This document shows, one piece after another, positions 1 through 10,906 of a stretch of DNA of 64,000 nucleotides. A model generated the notes under the pieces. The model did no database searches. It was not told the origin of the DNA and saw nothing but the letters and a program-made list of their open reading frames with translations. The DNA comes from Edaphochlamys debaryana (taxonomy: Eukaryota; Chlorophyta; Chlorophyceae; Chlamydomonadales), in contig JAEHOE010000015.1 in the NCBI GenBank assembly GCA_016858145.1, forward strand, positions 1-64,000, given 5' to 3'. Within the stretch, counting starts at the first letter, position 1. Every line of letters starts with the position of its first letter. The translations under genes and the position numbers were made by a program.

Positions 1-130
1 CCCACCCCCACCCCCCTGCCAACCATGAGGATGGCCTGTGGGTCTGCAGTGATGCCCTCCTACTAGCTGTGCGTGGCGACGAGGAGGTTCTTCACAGCTT
101 CCCGAAGGTCCTGTAGCGACGCACCCTCCC

Positions 131-2579
131 TCATCCCGCGCCTCGCGACGGTGGTGGCAGCCTGTCGGTGCAGGAGTGGAGGCAGGTGAGTGTGCATTCG
201 CCGGGGCGGGGCGGAAGTGTGCTTAAGGTCGGGGGAGGGAGGAGTACGTGAACCAGCCAAGTACCCACCAGCTGTACGAGGGTTGACCAGGACACACGCG
301 CGCGAAGATCCGAGATCTGCAGGTCGTCGATGCGGCGTACATGGTGTATAGTTGCGCGAGGAGGAGGTTGGCGGCGTTGTTGTTCTCGGTCTCCACCATC
401 CACCACGACCAGTTCTCTCTCGGACGGCCTCCGCGGAGCCCTTGCGAGGCTGAGTCCAACTCCTCGGAAGGGCAGGACCGCGGAGAGGGGCTTGGGGACG
501 TGTCCCTGCTGTCCGGCGGCACGAGGCGTCGCCCAGAGGTCGGGGTCGCCGAAGACGTCGTCGATGCAGTTGACCATGCGGACCAGCCGGTCTCGCAGGT
601 TCTGGCCGCAGCCGATGACGATGGTGCGGAAGCGTGAGTCCATGATCTTGTGCGTGCCGACGTCCACGAAGTGGCTGATGACCGTCTCATTGGCGCAGTC
701 GCGGATGAGGTGCGGGCGTCGGCGTTCAGCGTCCTGACCTGTAGGCCCACGTTCGGCACAGTCGCAGTCACCATGCTTTGAGTCCCCGGCCCGCGGTGCC
801 ACACGAGGTCGTGGGGGATGCTGAAGGTGCCCTCCCACCACGGCAGGAACGGCGAACGCGGAGGAGACCCTCGATGTGCAGGCTCTTGAGCGTTATGAGC
901 TGGTCGCATCGCGTTGCGGAGGGCACGCAGCGCGTCTTGCGTGGTGGGGTCGGGCCAGCGCAGGAACATCGCCTGCATCGTGACCCTCCACCCCCGGCAC
1001 TGGCGGGCCCTGCAACGCCGATGTGCCGGCGCTGCTGTGCTCCGAACGGTACAGGTCCGACCATCGCAGGAGCTCGCACCGCGCGGGCGATGGCGTAGAA
1101 GACCGTTCGCATCTCTTCGAACATCGCAGGCATGTTAGCGTACATGATGTCAACGGAGCGGATGTCCAGCAGCTTGCAGGTCTTGTCGCCGTGGGCGCTG
1201 GCCCGTGTGGTCTGTTCCGATGGCCCGCTCCCCCTGCTGCAAGCGTCGCCGCCGCCGTCGTCAGATGCTCCCGGCTCGCGGCGACCCGCAACCTCGGTCC
1301 CTTCCGTGAGCTCCTCCAGCAGTTGCAGTCTGTTGAGGAAGTCGTCGGACGGGTGCGGCCCCACGTAGTCCTCGCACGTGATGGGGGTCAGCTCGAACAG
1401 TCTCAAGCTGAAGTCCAGGTTGGGGAGCATTGTCAGTCGCTCCAGCGACTTCGGGGCGCTGTTGAGGTGGCGTAGGAATCTCAGGCGGACGCTGTCTGTG
1501 CCGTCGTTGGAGAGGAGCGTGTCTGCCGTGTGCACGATCAGGCGCTTCAGGCCGGGCATCACGGGCAGCATCCACCAGGGATTTTGCTCCGTGAGGTAGT
1601 GGAACTGTAGCTGCGCCTCCCAGCCCAGCGTGAAGGTCACTACGCCGGGCCGGGCGCGGGGTTGGTTGTTGCCGTCCAGGGTCGCAGCCCGCAGAACGCA
1701 GGCAACGTCGAAGTCAGCGACGGTCCAGGACGTGATGTGCTGTGCCGATCTGAAGATCGCCGCGAGGCTCCACGTGAAGAGGTCGGAGTCGCTTGGTCGC
1801 GCCTGTGTGACGGCAGCAAGGAGCTGTTGTTGGATGGCGAAGCGGCGACGCGGGAGGTCAGAGTTGCTGCGAGCAACACTCGCTCAAGCAGGCATGGGAT
1901 CATGCCCTTGATGTTGGGACACTGTCGGCGAGCGGTGGAACCCGGGTGCTTGCCCGTTGCGTTCCCCCTACTCACCAGGATGTGTAGCCCCCGGGCGTAA
2001 GGGAATGCGGCCACGAGTGTCCGTATCAGGTCGCAGGGGATGAGGTGCGCGTCGAGGCGCGTTGCCGACTGGAGCGAGACGTCGCGCACGTTCCGCCCGA
2101 GCCCTGGGCCCGTCGTCCACGCCCATTCTTGCTGCGCCTTGAAGTATGCTGCCCCGGCATCCACGTAATTGTCGATGGGGGAGTTGGGGGGCTTGGCTGG
2201 GAACCAGGGCTCCGCTGGCGTTTTGTTGCCCAGGTGGTTGCGGATGATGCAGTCCATGAGGAGGAGCAGGCGCCGGTTTGCACTCGTCGTTGTCAGCGGT
2301 CCGGACCATGACCTTCTGGACGTTTGCCGTGCGTTGCAGTAGGGCCCGCACCGAGTCCGTGATTTTATCCGGCATGAGGTCAATCCTCAGGCAAAGCTCG
2401 TCCGTCTCCGCGTCGAAGATGCTCCTGAAGCTCTTGCACGCCAGCCGGATCGCGTGCTTGTCGCATGGGTCGAAGCGAGCCGCGCCCTTCTTCAGCTGCC
2501 AACGCAAGATAGTCTGCAGCAGTTTGGTTGACTCTTCAGGCGTACGGAAGGAAGGCTCCATGGCTTCCGCGAGCTCCAT
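131..2579 (-). CDS. F-box/leucine-rich-repeat-like protein, spliced; model incomplete
   Basis: Several minus-strand coding blocks read as one protein. The likely start is the ATG at 2579 (MELAEAMEPS). Residues about 20-70 resemble an F-box-like helical stretch, with a conserved-looking ACKSFRSIFDAETDELCL segment. Blocks at about 2.35-1.99 kb and 1.72-0.90 kb carry leucine-patterned repeats (GLKRLIVH, LERLTMLPNL, ITLKSLHIEGLL). The block at 0.84-0.13 kb has a C-terminal region (RFRTIVIGCGQNLRDRL) that resembles the end of the neighbour at 3042-5024, so I read the two as paralogues. Strong donors are visible (GTGAGTAGG near 1.98 kb). One junction near 2.28 kb needs a one-base shift that I cannot explain by a good intron, so the gene may be broken there. 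F-box/LRR proteins are usually substrate receptors of SCF ubiquitin ligases; that role is inferred only from the domain type. The 3' end is uncertain. Confidence 0.5.
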
Positions 2580-3041
2580 TGCAGCTGCTACGTCAGTGCG
2601 CGGAGCGGGCCGTAGCGTCAATGGCAATTTCACCCTCAAGCGTTGTTCTGAATATGTTGTGCAGCGGAAGTCAGCGTCCGAGCCGTTCTGTTACATCTCG
2701 TGGAATTGTGGAAGTTTCTTCCCACGGTGTGGTGGTCGCCCAATCGCGCCGTGCGCGTCGCGGGAGGGCGCGATGAGCCTCCCCGTGGCCTCTACCCCCG
2801 GCTCTTTCCCCCCGCCCCCGGCGCCCCCTTCGTCACAGCGCCTCTAAAACACACCGTTGCTCGCGCCTCCATCATATGCCGACCCCTGGCCATTTGCATG
2901 TGTGCGTCGGGCATCCCCCCCCCTCTCCAATCAAAACAGCTACATTGCGGCGACGGCTTACTGACGAGAGCTCATTCACACGTCGCCCCCCCAACCCCGT
3001 TTTTCTGGCCCTCGACCCCCACTGCCCCACGCCCATCCCTA
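2580..3041. other. intergenic, no gene seen
   Basis: This is the spacer between two minus-strand LRR-like genes. It should hold the 3' UTR of the gene at 3042 (upstream side) and the promoter of the gene starting at 2579. I see no recognisable element. Confidence 0.5.
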
Positions 3042-5024
3042 TCAAACGTCGGGGTGCAAGCTGTACATGCGCTGAGTGCGCTCGATGATGAAGCGGAAGT
3101 CGTTCCCGCTGCAGCCGGGGCCTGCCTCCTTGAGTGCCTGCACGTAACGCACGGTAGCCGTTATGTAGCGTCGGGGCCTGCAAGTCCTAGAGGAACGAGT
3201 GTTCCCGTCGAGCATGGTTGATGCGTAGGGCCCCACCTCTTCCACGATGACGTTCCACTCCTGGTCGCTTGCCAGGAAGCGGTTCCCGCTACTGCGGTCA
3301 CCGTCTTGGTGGTAAAACTCCTGCAGCAGCAGACCTGCCGCCACGCGCGTCCCACACTGCACGACATACACGCGCAGGCCGTCCCCATCGGCCGGCGCGT
3401 TGGTGACGAGCGCGTGGGCAAAGAGCTCGGCCGCCCACTCCACGGTGGTGTGCTTGATGCCATAGAGGTCGAGCGTGGAAATGGCGTCGCGAAGATGGAG
3501 GGCAAAGGAGGTCGTGCTGACTATGATGATGGTGCGGGCGTCCGCCACCGTGAAGGCCTCGTGGCGGGTGTCCCTGAGACTCGCTCGGGCGGCGCGGCAC
3601 ACACGCTCGTATGCTGCCTCAGCGGCCGCAGGCGAACGTGTGGCCCATGCCAATGACTTCATCGCCTCCAGATCGTGGTGGTACCGGTGGTACCCCGCGT
3701 ACGGAAACCACGTGAGGGTGGTGGGCACTCCCAGGACGCCCATCATGTCGACGACGTGGTCGCGGTGAGGTCGGTGCACCGTGATGTTCTGCGTCCCCAC
3801 GTACCGGCAGAGCTTCAGGACTCTTGCGACATCGACGAGCCCCTGCCGAATGTCCATTCCGCTTACGTGCGCGTGGCTGATGTGGAACGTGGGCGCTAGC
3901 GACGCCGGGTGAGCTTGAGCGGAGGCCTCCACCAGCGACGCAAGGGCGCACCACAGGTGTTGGTCGGTGTGGTCCAGGTGCACCAGCATCGTGTGAACGC
4001 TTGTGAGGCGTCGCCCTTCCAGCTGCGTCTGGTCAGGCAGGCTCCAGACCACCTCCACGTCATCGCCGATTTGAAGCCGTGTCAGCTGCGGGGCAGCAGC
4101 CGGCACGTGCACACACAAGCTCGCCGCCAAACCCGCGACGCTCGCTGGGTCGGGGGCGTAGATGAACGTGTCGCGGCCGTTGACCTCCAGAGTTCGCAGT
4201 GCCGGGAAGCAGGGGAGAGCGGTATGGAGGTTCTCCACGAGCCTGGGACAGCACTTGCGGTCTCGAGAGCCGACGACGAGCGTGGTCACGCAGGGCAGGC
4301 TGCAGCCTGTGAGGGCCTGCAGGCTGTCCATGCTGGGAAGCGTCAGGCTGTTCAGCCGCGCACTCCAGAGCACGAGGGCATCGTGCAGGACGCTGTAGTC
4401 CGGTCCGTCCACCCCTTTTTGGAGGTCGGTCTCCAGCGTGAAGGCGGTCACGTTTGGGAACGTCTCGGCCACCGCGGCGAGGTCTTGCGGCGCGATGGGG
4501 TGGGCGTCGTAGTGCATTGACGAGCCCACAATCCGTACGTGCGAGACTTCCGCCCCTCTCGTGGTTGACTCACGGATGTACCGCAAGATGTCGCGGAGTT
4601 GTGTGGGGTCGTCCGCGGGGTCGGCCGCGTGCAGGGTGATACACCTCAGTCGTTCCAGGGCGGCGAGGAGGCGGCCGACTTGATGTCCACCGCCCTTTCC
4701 AGGTGCTATGTCGGTCCGGGCATTGTTGAGCCCAGTGCGGGACTTGAGGAACACCGACTCGGTGTTGAGGTCGACGCATCCGCGAACCTCGCTGCTTACT
4801 AGCCTCAGTTTTTTAAGGCTCGAGAATAGCATTCCCCGTTTCAGCACGACGCCCAGAGCGTCAGTAAATGTTGGCACGTCGTGTCGCCCGAGGTAAGAGT
4901 TAGCGGCGGCCATTTCGAGGGAATGCAGGCTCGCCCTTGCCACCGGTCGCTGCCCGTGTGCTATCCACCGCGGTTGTATGTAGAGCGTGGATGTATGTGA
5001 GAATTGCGCAGCGGCCTGCTTCAT
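3042..5024 (-). CDS. leucine-rich-repeat-like protein, paralogue of the preceding gene
   Basis: A 660-residue reading frame starts at a true ATG at 5024 (MKQAAAQFSH). Leucine-patterned repeats are scattered through it: SLKKLRLVSSEV near residue 70, LERLRCITLHAAD near 120, ARLNSLTLPSMDSLQALT near 240, PALRTLEVNGRD near 290 and TRLQIGDDVEV near 330. No F-box is evident. The C-terminal third (LRVYVVQCGTRVAAGLLLQEF) aligns by eye with the end of the gene at 131-2579. The end of the frame may contain one short intron, because the last 60 residues are less regular. Function is unknown; LRR folds usually bind proteins. Confidence 0.6.
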   Translation of the reverse strand: MKQAAAQFSHTSTLYIQPRWIAHGQRPVARASLHSLEMAAANSYLGRHDVPTFTDALGVVLKRGMLFSSLKKLRLVSSEVRGCVDLNTESVFLKSRTGLNNARTDIAPGKGGGHQVGRLLAALERLRCITLHAADPADDPTQLRDILRYIRESTTRGAEVSHVRIVGSSMHYDAHPIAPQDLAAVAETFPNVTAFTLETDLQKGVDGPDYSVLHDALVLWSARLNSLTLPSMDSLQALTGCSLPCVTTLVVGSRDRKCCPRLVENLHTALPCFPALRTLEVNGRDTFIYAPDPASVAGLAASLCVHVPAAAPQLTRLQIGDDVEVVWSLPDQTQLEGRRLTSVHTMLVHLDHTDQHLWCALASLVEASAQAHPASLAPTFHISHAHVSGMDIRQGLVDVARVLKLCRYVGTQNITVHRPHRDHVVDMMGVLGVPTTLTWFPYAGYHRYHHDLEAMKSLAWATRSPAAAEAAYERVCRAARASLRDTRHEAFTVADARTIIIVSTTSFALHLRDAISTLDLYGIKHTTVEWAAELFAHALVTNAPADGDGLRVYVVQCGTRVAAGLLLQEFYHQDGDRSSGNRFLASDQEWNVIVEEVGPYASTMLDGNTRSSRTCRPRRYITATVRYVQALKEAGPGCSGNDFRFIIERTQRMYSLHPDV

Positions 5025-5532
5025 AGAAGCGGCCCGGGATTCGTCCCAGCTGGCGGTACGGCCCAGGCGACTTCAACCGACCTCAACTGGCGTGGTGCCG
5101 GACGACTGCAGCGGTGCCAGGGCCGCAGCTTACAGATGCTTGGGCGTTCGCTGAAGGTAGAACGCCTAACCCAGGATGCTGGGCATGCGCGGCTCGTAGC
5201 CCTAGGCTTCGGTTGTTTTGAAGCGACGACCCAACAGTCGGCCAGCCTCAGACCTCGAGGCCGCATCGCTACCAAAGGCCTCAGCGTCAAGACTCGCTGG
5301 TCCTGCCTCGACGTCAAGTCCGTCCCCTACCGAAATGAATGCTGAGCCCCAGCCTCGGTCGCGGTTTCCTTGCCTAACCAATCTGCATGAGTCCGAGTCG
5401 CAACCCACACAAACAACACGCCTACGATCACTTCGCCACTGCCCTCTCACGTCTCTGCTTCACGGTCCACTCCTCTTCCCCAGACGTGTCGCCTACATGC
5501 GCTGCAGGGGTGGTGGCACGATCCCCCACCCA
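5025..5532. other. intergenic, no gene seen
   Basis: About 0.5 kb lies between two minus-strand genes. Short plus-strand ORFs here have no recognisable content. It probably contains the promoter of the gene starting at 5024. Confidence 0.4.
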
Positions 5533-7020
5533 TCACTGTGTGGATTGCGTGGATTGGGTGAGGTGAATGACATCATCCTCATCGTAAGTGGCCCCCGCCC
5601 GTGCTGCCGCTGCCGTTGCCGCCACCTGCAGTCGGTGTTGCTCGAAGCACTCCTCGATCGTCCACCTCTGCCGCGACGCTCGCCGCCCTCCGTCTGGCGC
5701 GAGCTCGCTGTCCGCTGCACGCTTGGTCGCGGCACCGTCTGCTGGGCTGACGCCCACCTTTCCGGCTCCTGACGGCCCGGGTCCAGACCCGCCGGCGCCC
5801 AACGCCCCCATCGCGTCCATTCCAGCACCAGGCGTGGGCTGCGCGGTGTTGGCCGACCGCGGGCGGCTCGCGGGTCCTCCGGACGCGACTGGCGGAACCC
5901 CGGCAGGCGGAGGGGGCCCAGCCATGAGCTGGCGCCTCACGCCGTAGAAGGTTTGGAACACTCCACCCTCCCCCGAGCGGATGATGGAAGGGTCTCCACC
6001 GAACCAGCGCGAGTCCTTGTCCCAGTCAGGGTCCGCCATGACCCCCGCGTCCCGAGCTACCATCGCGAGACGGTACAGCTCGCAGGCGGTGAGCTCCCCG
6101 ACACTGATCGCTAGAGGGTTGCTTTGATCAACCATCACCAGGCCCAGGAGATCAACCGTCTCGAGCGGGATGGCCTCGACGGTCGCCCCGAAGGAGGTCG
6201 TGAAAGCCTCGTCGTATGAAAGCACCAACCCGGGCAAGTACGCTCGCCCGTCCAGGTAGATAGTCTGCTGCGTGGCAAAGTGATAGCAAACGTGGAACCG
6301 TCATTGCAATGTGGATGTGGACCACGCACCCGGCGGCACAGTGTTGAGAAGAATTAGTCTCACCGGCATGCAGTACAGAATCTCGGCGGAAGGCGGGTCC
6401 TTCCGCTTGGACAGGACAAGCGTGCACTCGGGGGTCATGTTGCGCATCTCCAGGGGCTTGCACTCCAGTGTGATCACACAGGCAGCGAGGCTGGTCGTGG
6501 CTCGTGTGTCACACACAACGTCCCCCACGGGCGGGTCCCCGGAGATGGGCATGAAGCCGCCCCTCTGGGTAGTGACAGTGAGGGCGTTTCCCACGATCAC
6601 CTCCGGACGCGCCAGCAGTTTACTCGTGGACTTGAGCATGTTGTCCACCTAGTAGGGCATTGCGTTGAACTCTGGGGCCCCTTATCGCCGCCGTCCAAAA
6701 GCTTCCTATTCTGAGAGCGTTTACCTGCTTGAAGGACCCACAGCGGCCAGCGTCCATGCTGTGGTGCAGCTTTCCGGTGTCCACAATCTCCACGGCTTCT
6801 GCGCGCGACAAGACTTGGCGCGTGAGCATTGGTACATGCAGTTCTGCAGGGCTGGAAAATGCCAACGCCGCAGGGACTCACTGTAGATGCTCAGCTCAGC
6901 GAGCTGGTCTGCGGTGGGGTTTCCCCCGCTCAACATGTTTTTAAGCCCCCGTTGAATGGCACGATGCACCTGTTGCAAGGCGCCTCGGATGTCGGGCCAG
7001 ACGGGGATTTGCAGCACCAT
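5533..7020 (-). CDS. orphan spliced gene with lysine/arginine-rich tail
   Basis: I do not recognise this family. The ATG at 7020 (MVLQIPVWPDIRG) opens exon 1 (7020-6882). A GTGAGT donor joins in frame to exon 2 (6843-6725), and a GTAAAC donor joins in frame to exon 3 from 6648 (VDNMLKSTSKLLARPEV). The junction from exon 3 to the last coding block (about 6270-5533, TIYLDGRAYLPGLVLSYDEAF) is not resolved; the obvious GTGCGT donor gives the wrong phase. The last block has a core ending FQTFYGVRRQLM, then a Pro/Gly/Ala-rich linker, then a basic patch (GAATKRAADSE, GGRRASRQRW) that could be a nuclear signal. Its core resembles part of the protein at 14412-17667 (see findings). Confidence 0.55.
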
Positions 7021-7319
7021 GCTGTCTGCTCGTGGCCTCAATGGTCGGGAGCTAACAAAATCGGTCGTCTGAACAGTCGGTAGAGGGGAGCGAATGAAGG
7101 AAGCACTGCAGTAGTCCTTTACAGGCTGAACAATGTTGTACGGACGGATCGCTTGGAGGGCCCTCCCTTAAGTCACGCAAGCCTTAGCCCATCCCATATC
7201 GACGCACTAGTCCCAAACTCTCCAGTTTCGCCGTCAACTTGCTACCCTGCGGCTCCAGTGTGTTCAGAACAACACCAACATACGCTCCCCTCTCCCGCGA
7301 GGCTCAGTCGCTCACGACA

Positions 7320-8722
7320 TCAGTCCTCGTCCTCCTCCGTTCCCGTGCGCCACTCACTCGAATCCCCGCTAACTGATTCCGTCTCCTCCGCCTCCGAGCC
7401 GCTCATACTGCTCTCGTCCTCTCCTTCCTCCTCCGATATGAAGTCACTGTCGCCGCTGTCCTCGTCGCCACTGGCACTCGGGCCGCTGCTGGAGGGCTCG
7501 CTTGTCAGCGCCTCGTCATCGCACCACCAATCCAGAGCCTCTAACGCCGCTACAAGCGGCAGCGGCGCACTCGCCCAGGACTGCGGCGTCTTGTAGCCCA
7601 TCGCGCTGAGGGTGAGCTGGGCGGCGAGGGGAAAGCCGTGGCGGTCCTGCTCCCCAAAGACGCTCCGGCCATTCACCACGCAACTCCCCAGCGTCTGCGC
7701 GATGCGCGGGGATTCTGCAAGCGCCAGCGCCGCGCCGACCACCGCCGGGGTCCACCGGGGCTCGTCAGCGCCCCGCGCTCCGCCAATTATTCGGCAGGGC
7801 AGCAGCTTAGAGCACGCCAGCGCCGACGACGAGATCATCGCCCGGTGCGCCTCCGAACCCGCGACCGATTGCGCGCGGCTCAACACGCTGTCGCCACCCT
7901 CGCCTGCGCAAGGGCCGGCGTCCAGGCGCGGGTACAGCGTGAAGAGGTCGAACGAGTCGCACGGCCCCCGGCCCACGACAGCGTGTCGCGCGCCGAAGGA
8001 ATAGGCGGCGTGGATTCCGTCATCAGCGTCAATGGCATACAACGTCGCTGCTGCCTCCCGGTCGGTGGCACATGCCGGGCACAGGCACGACACTACCGTC
8101 GCTGGCCGCGATGTTCTCTGACTCTGTCTGTACGTCGGGAGCCCGCCCACTACCGAAAACGCTAGCCCCGGGAATTGCTCGTGCGCTGCCACCAGCCCGC
8201 CCTCTATCAGGTGCGAGGCTGCGGACAGCATGCCCACCTCCGACCGGGCTTGCTCCGCGATGGCTCCACGCACGGCAACGCTACCCGGGCTGTCGTCGGC
8301 TAGCCATCGCGCGCCGCGCGAAAGGGGGATGAGGTACTCCAGCTGCGCTGCCGTCATGACGGGAACGGACCTGGGCTCCCGCTCCCAGATGCTCCCCCGC
8401 TCGGCGCTCACCGTCATAACCTTGCAATCAGGTGGGACCGAGAACGTTGCGGCCTCGCCGGAGCTGATCATCACGGCGCACGACGAGCCCGCTGTGGCGC
8501 TGTTCGCCACGACGGCAGCCACCCGCTGCAGGGCCAGCGCGGCCGCGAGCGTCGGCAGCTGGAGAGGCGGCGGACCAGCGCGGCGGACCACGGCAGGACG
8601 GTCATGCTGCTCCCTCGCTTGTACGTCGAGGCCAACGTCGCCGCGCGTGGCGCGCTCGCGCTGGAGGTCAGACCACCCCCCTGGCTCTCGCCCTGCGTTT
8701 CATTGATTGCGAAGGCGTTCAT
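7320..8722 (-). CDS. orphan protein with acidic C-terminal tail
   Basis: The main coding block runs from about 8545 (LPTLAAALALQRVAAVV) to a TGA at 7320, about 410 residues. A likely start is the ATG at 8722 (MNAFAINETQGES), with a short intron whose acceptor is CTCTCCAG just before LPTLAAAL; the donor is not settled. The middle holds a CLCPACATD cysteine cluster and hydrophobic segments. The last 65 residues are strongly acidic and serine-rich (SDFISEEEGEDESSMSG), a pattern common in nuclear chromatin or transcription proteins. No enzymatic motif is visible. It sits tail to head with other orphan minus-strand genes. Confidence 0.5.
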
Positions 8723-8786
8723 CAGCAGCGAGAAAACAGCGCTGCTGTTAGGGGCCGAACCATAAGTAGAATCGCCGCCGTGTGAT

Positions 8787-10750
8787 CTAGACCAGACGTA
8801 TTGCTCCCGCCTTGCGCACCTCGTCGTGGGCTGCGTCGGTTCTCGCCCCGCCCTTGGCGCGCGATGGCCTGCCTCCACCTGCCCGGGGAGTTGCGCCGCC
8901 GCCTTGCTTCCCAGCGTTCCGCCGCTCTCCGCCGTGGACCACGCCACGACCCGCGCCCTTTCCGCCAGCTGACGGGCCGCCGTCCTGAGGGAAGGGATCC
9001 AATGTCGGAGAGGAGGCCCGTTACCCGGACGCTCAAGTCCGCTCGACGAACAATGGCGCTGACTCTCCAACGACCATCGGTCGGCGAACCTACCTTCCCT
9101 GCGCTGTAGTCGCTGTCGTCGTCGTCCCCGCCGCCCTCCCCGCGGCGCCGCTTGTTAGATGCCGGCCTGCAGGGCTGCACAAGGCCATGCAGGGGCGAGC
9201 GACGGTTGGACAGAGCACGGCCGCGACCATAGTTTACGGGAAGCGTGCAAATGGCCAACTTCTCCGCGTTACTCCTCGCACCTTGGATGACGGCTTCCTC
9301 GTCCGCTCGCCGCTGCCGCCACCCTCGCCCGCACCGGACCCGATGTTCCGGCCTGCGCCAGCGGCCGGGCCCTCGGCTCCGCCCGCGGCGTAGGTGCGCC
9401 CCCCAGCCGCCCGGCCCCCAGTGTCGAGCGCGTCTCCGAGGTTGGAAGGCGGCCGGCCGACCTGCGGCCGGACTCGCCGCCATTTCGTCGCGAACGCCTT
9501 GATGTTGTACACCGGCCCACCCTCTTGGACCAACCACGAGGACCGCATCACGTCGAATACCCACTTGCGCACCGGCCGGATCTTGAAGAGGCCGTCACCC
9601 AGGTCCCAGAATTCCGCGAGTCCGAGGAAGCTCACATCGCTGCTCGGCCAGAACTCGAACCGGACCTTGCGGACCAAGGACCGGGCGGCGCTGACGATGG
9701 CCACCGGCGTGTGGTAGACCGTCGCGTTGTCGGTGACCTTGACCAGTATCTGCGAACGTTCAACGGGTGCGATAACCACAGGGGCGTGAGAAGCGAGGAC
9801 GGCGAGTAAGCACAACGAGTCACGCTGCCTTCCTGCGAGATGTCGCGGGCTCGCGCTTGAGTACCCAGCCTTTTCCACACGGCCCATTGTGTCAGGAAAC
9901 ACCCCTAGGCAAGGCCCAACTTTGACAACACCCACCGGCACCGCCAGCGCCATCTCGGCCACCCCCGGGGCGGAGGGTGGCGGCATGCTGCAGGCGCTCT
10001 CTCCGCTTGCGGGCGCTTCCGATGCCGCAGACGGAGCGGGGACGCACCTCCAACTCTCCTCGCCGCCCGCGGTCTCTGGTTTGTTCGAGACCGGCATCAG
10101 CAGGTCCCGCAGGGCCGTCTCCCGCACCATGTGCACGCGTTCCAGGCTGCTGGCGTTCTTGAAATCGTCTGCCAGACAGATGATGCCCGAAAAGTCGCAC
10201 GCGAGGGTCCCGTCTCCACCGTCGAACACAGCACCGGGGTCGGTGAGGTCGGCAACCCTCAACGGCGCCGATGTCACGTCGTTGGGGTTGAGCGGCTGGG
10301 GCGCCACGTAGACGAGTGGCGTCACCATCGTCGTGCCCGCGTCTTTATAGAAGTCCACGAGCTGCAAAGAGGGCAGAACCTGTCGCAATTGTAGGCGTGG
10401 GACCTGTCACCCTCGGCTCCGCACTCTCACCGTTCCCAGTCGGAGTTCATTAATCTCGTTCTGGAGCTGGTATCTCCGGGCCCTTGGTGCAGCCTGGTTG
10501 GCAGCCTGGTTCGCTGTTGTGCGGTCATTCACGAGGCCTGTCAAGGGCGAGGCACGAAATTGCAGTGGATGGTTGCCGGGCGATCGGCAGCATTGTCAGA
10601 CTCACGAGTGAAGTACCCCTGGGCCGCTGCGCTCCCGAGAGCAGCCGCGATTGGCGAGTCTTCCCCCGCGTCCTGCCGATCCTTTGCTGCTTTTTTGAAC
10701 AAGTGCTTAACGGAAGCTGAGCTGATAATCAGCGAAGAGATGAGGCTCAT
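8787..10750 (-). CDS. orphan five-exon protein with coiled-coil and basic tail
   Basis: Five exons join in frame: 10750-10606, 10537-10431, 10379-9282, 9174-9094 and 8984-8787, giving 542 residues and a stop. All four introns are GT-AG with phase-compatible ends. Exon 2 and the start of exon 3 carry a heptad-like segment (RRYQLQNEINELRLGTVLP). The core (SQILVKVTDNATVYHTP, RFEFWPSSDVSFLGLAEFW) is not recognised. The tail has a KRRRGEGGGDDDDSD patch and a Gly/Arg-rich end, so nuclear or nucleic-acid contact is plausible. The large exon may hide a further in-frame intron near 9.75-9.95 kb, where the reading looks less protein-like. The ATG faces the plus-strand gene at 10907 across 156 bp. Confidence 0.65.
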
Positions 10751-10906
10751 GGCTAGCTTTGTTGTGCTCGAACCACCGCTGCATTCAAACGTCCACAGCG
10801 GCGCTCGGCTACAGACCACGGTGTTTTTTGTAGCAGAGCAAGCACAATTCCGAGTGGTGTCGTTGTGATTGTCAGGGCCTCAGGGCGACGGCCTGCACAA
10901 GCGGTC
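10751..10906. promoter_or_regulatory. putative bidirectional promoter
   Basis: Only 156 bp separate the ATG of the minus-strand gene (10750) and the ATG of the plus-strand gene (10907). Both gene models are supported by in-frame splicing, so this short interval must hold both 5' UTRs and core promoters unless upstream non-coding exons exist. No TATA box is evident. Confidence 0.4.

Noticed and set aside
330..1475. Several plus-strand frames of 98-150 codons near the window start
   Set aside because: They oppose the LRR-type gene, whose leucine pattern and paralogy support the minus strand.
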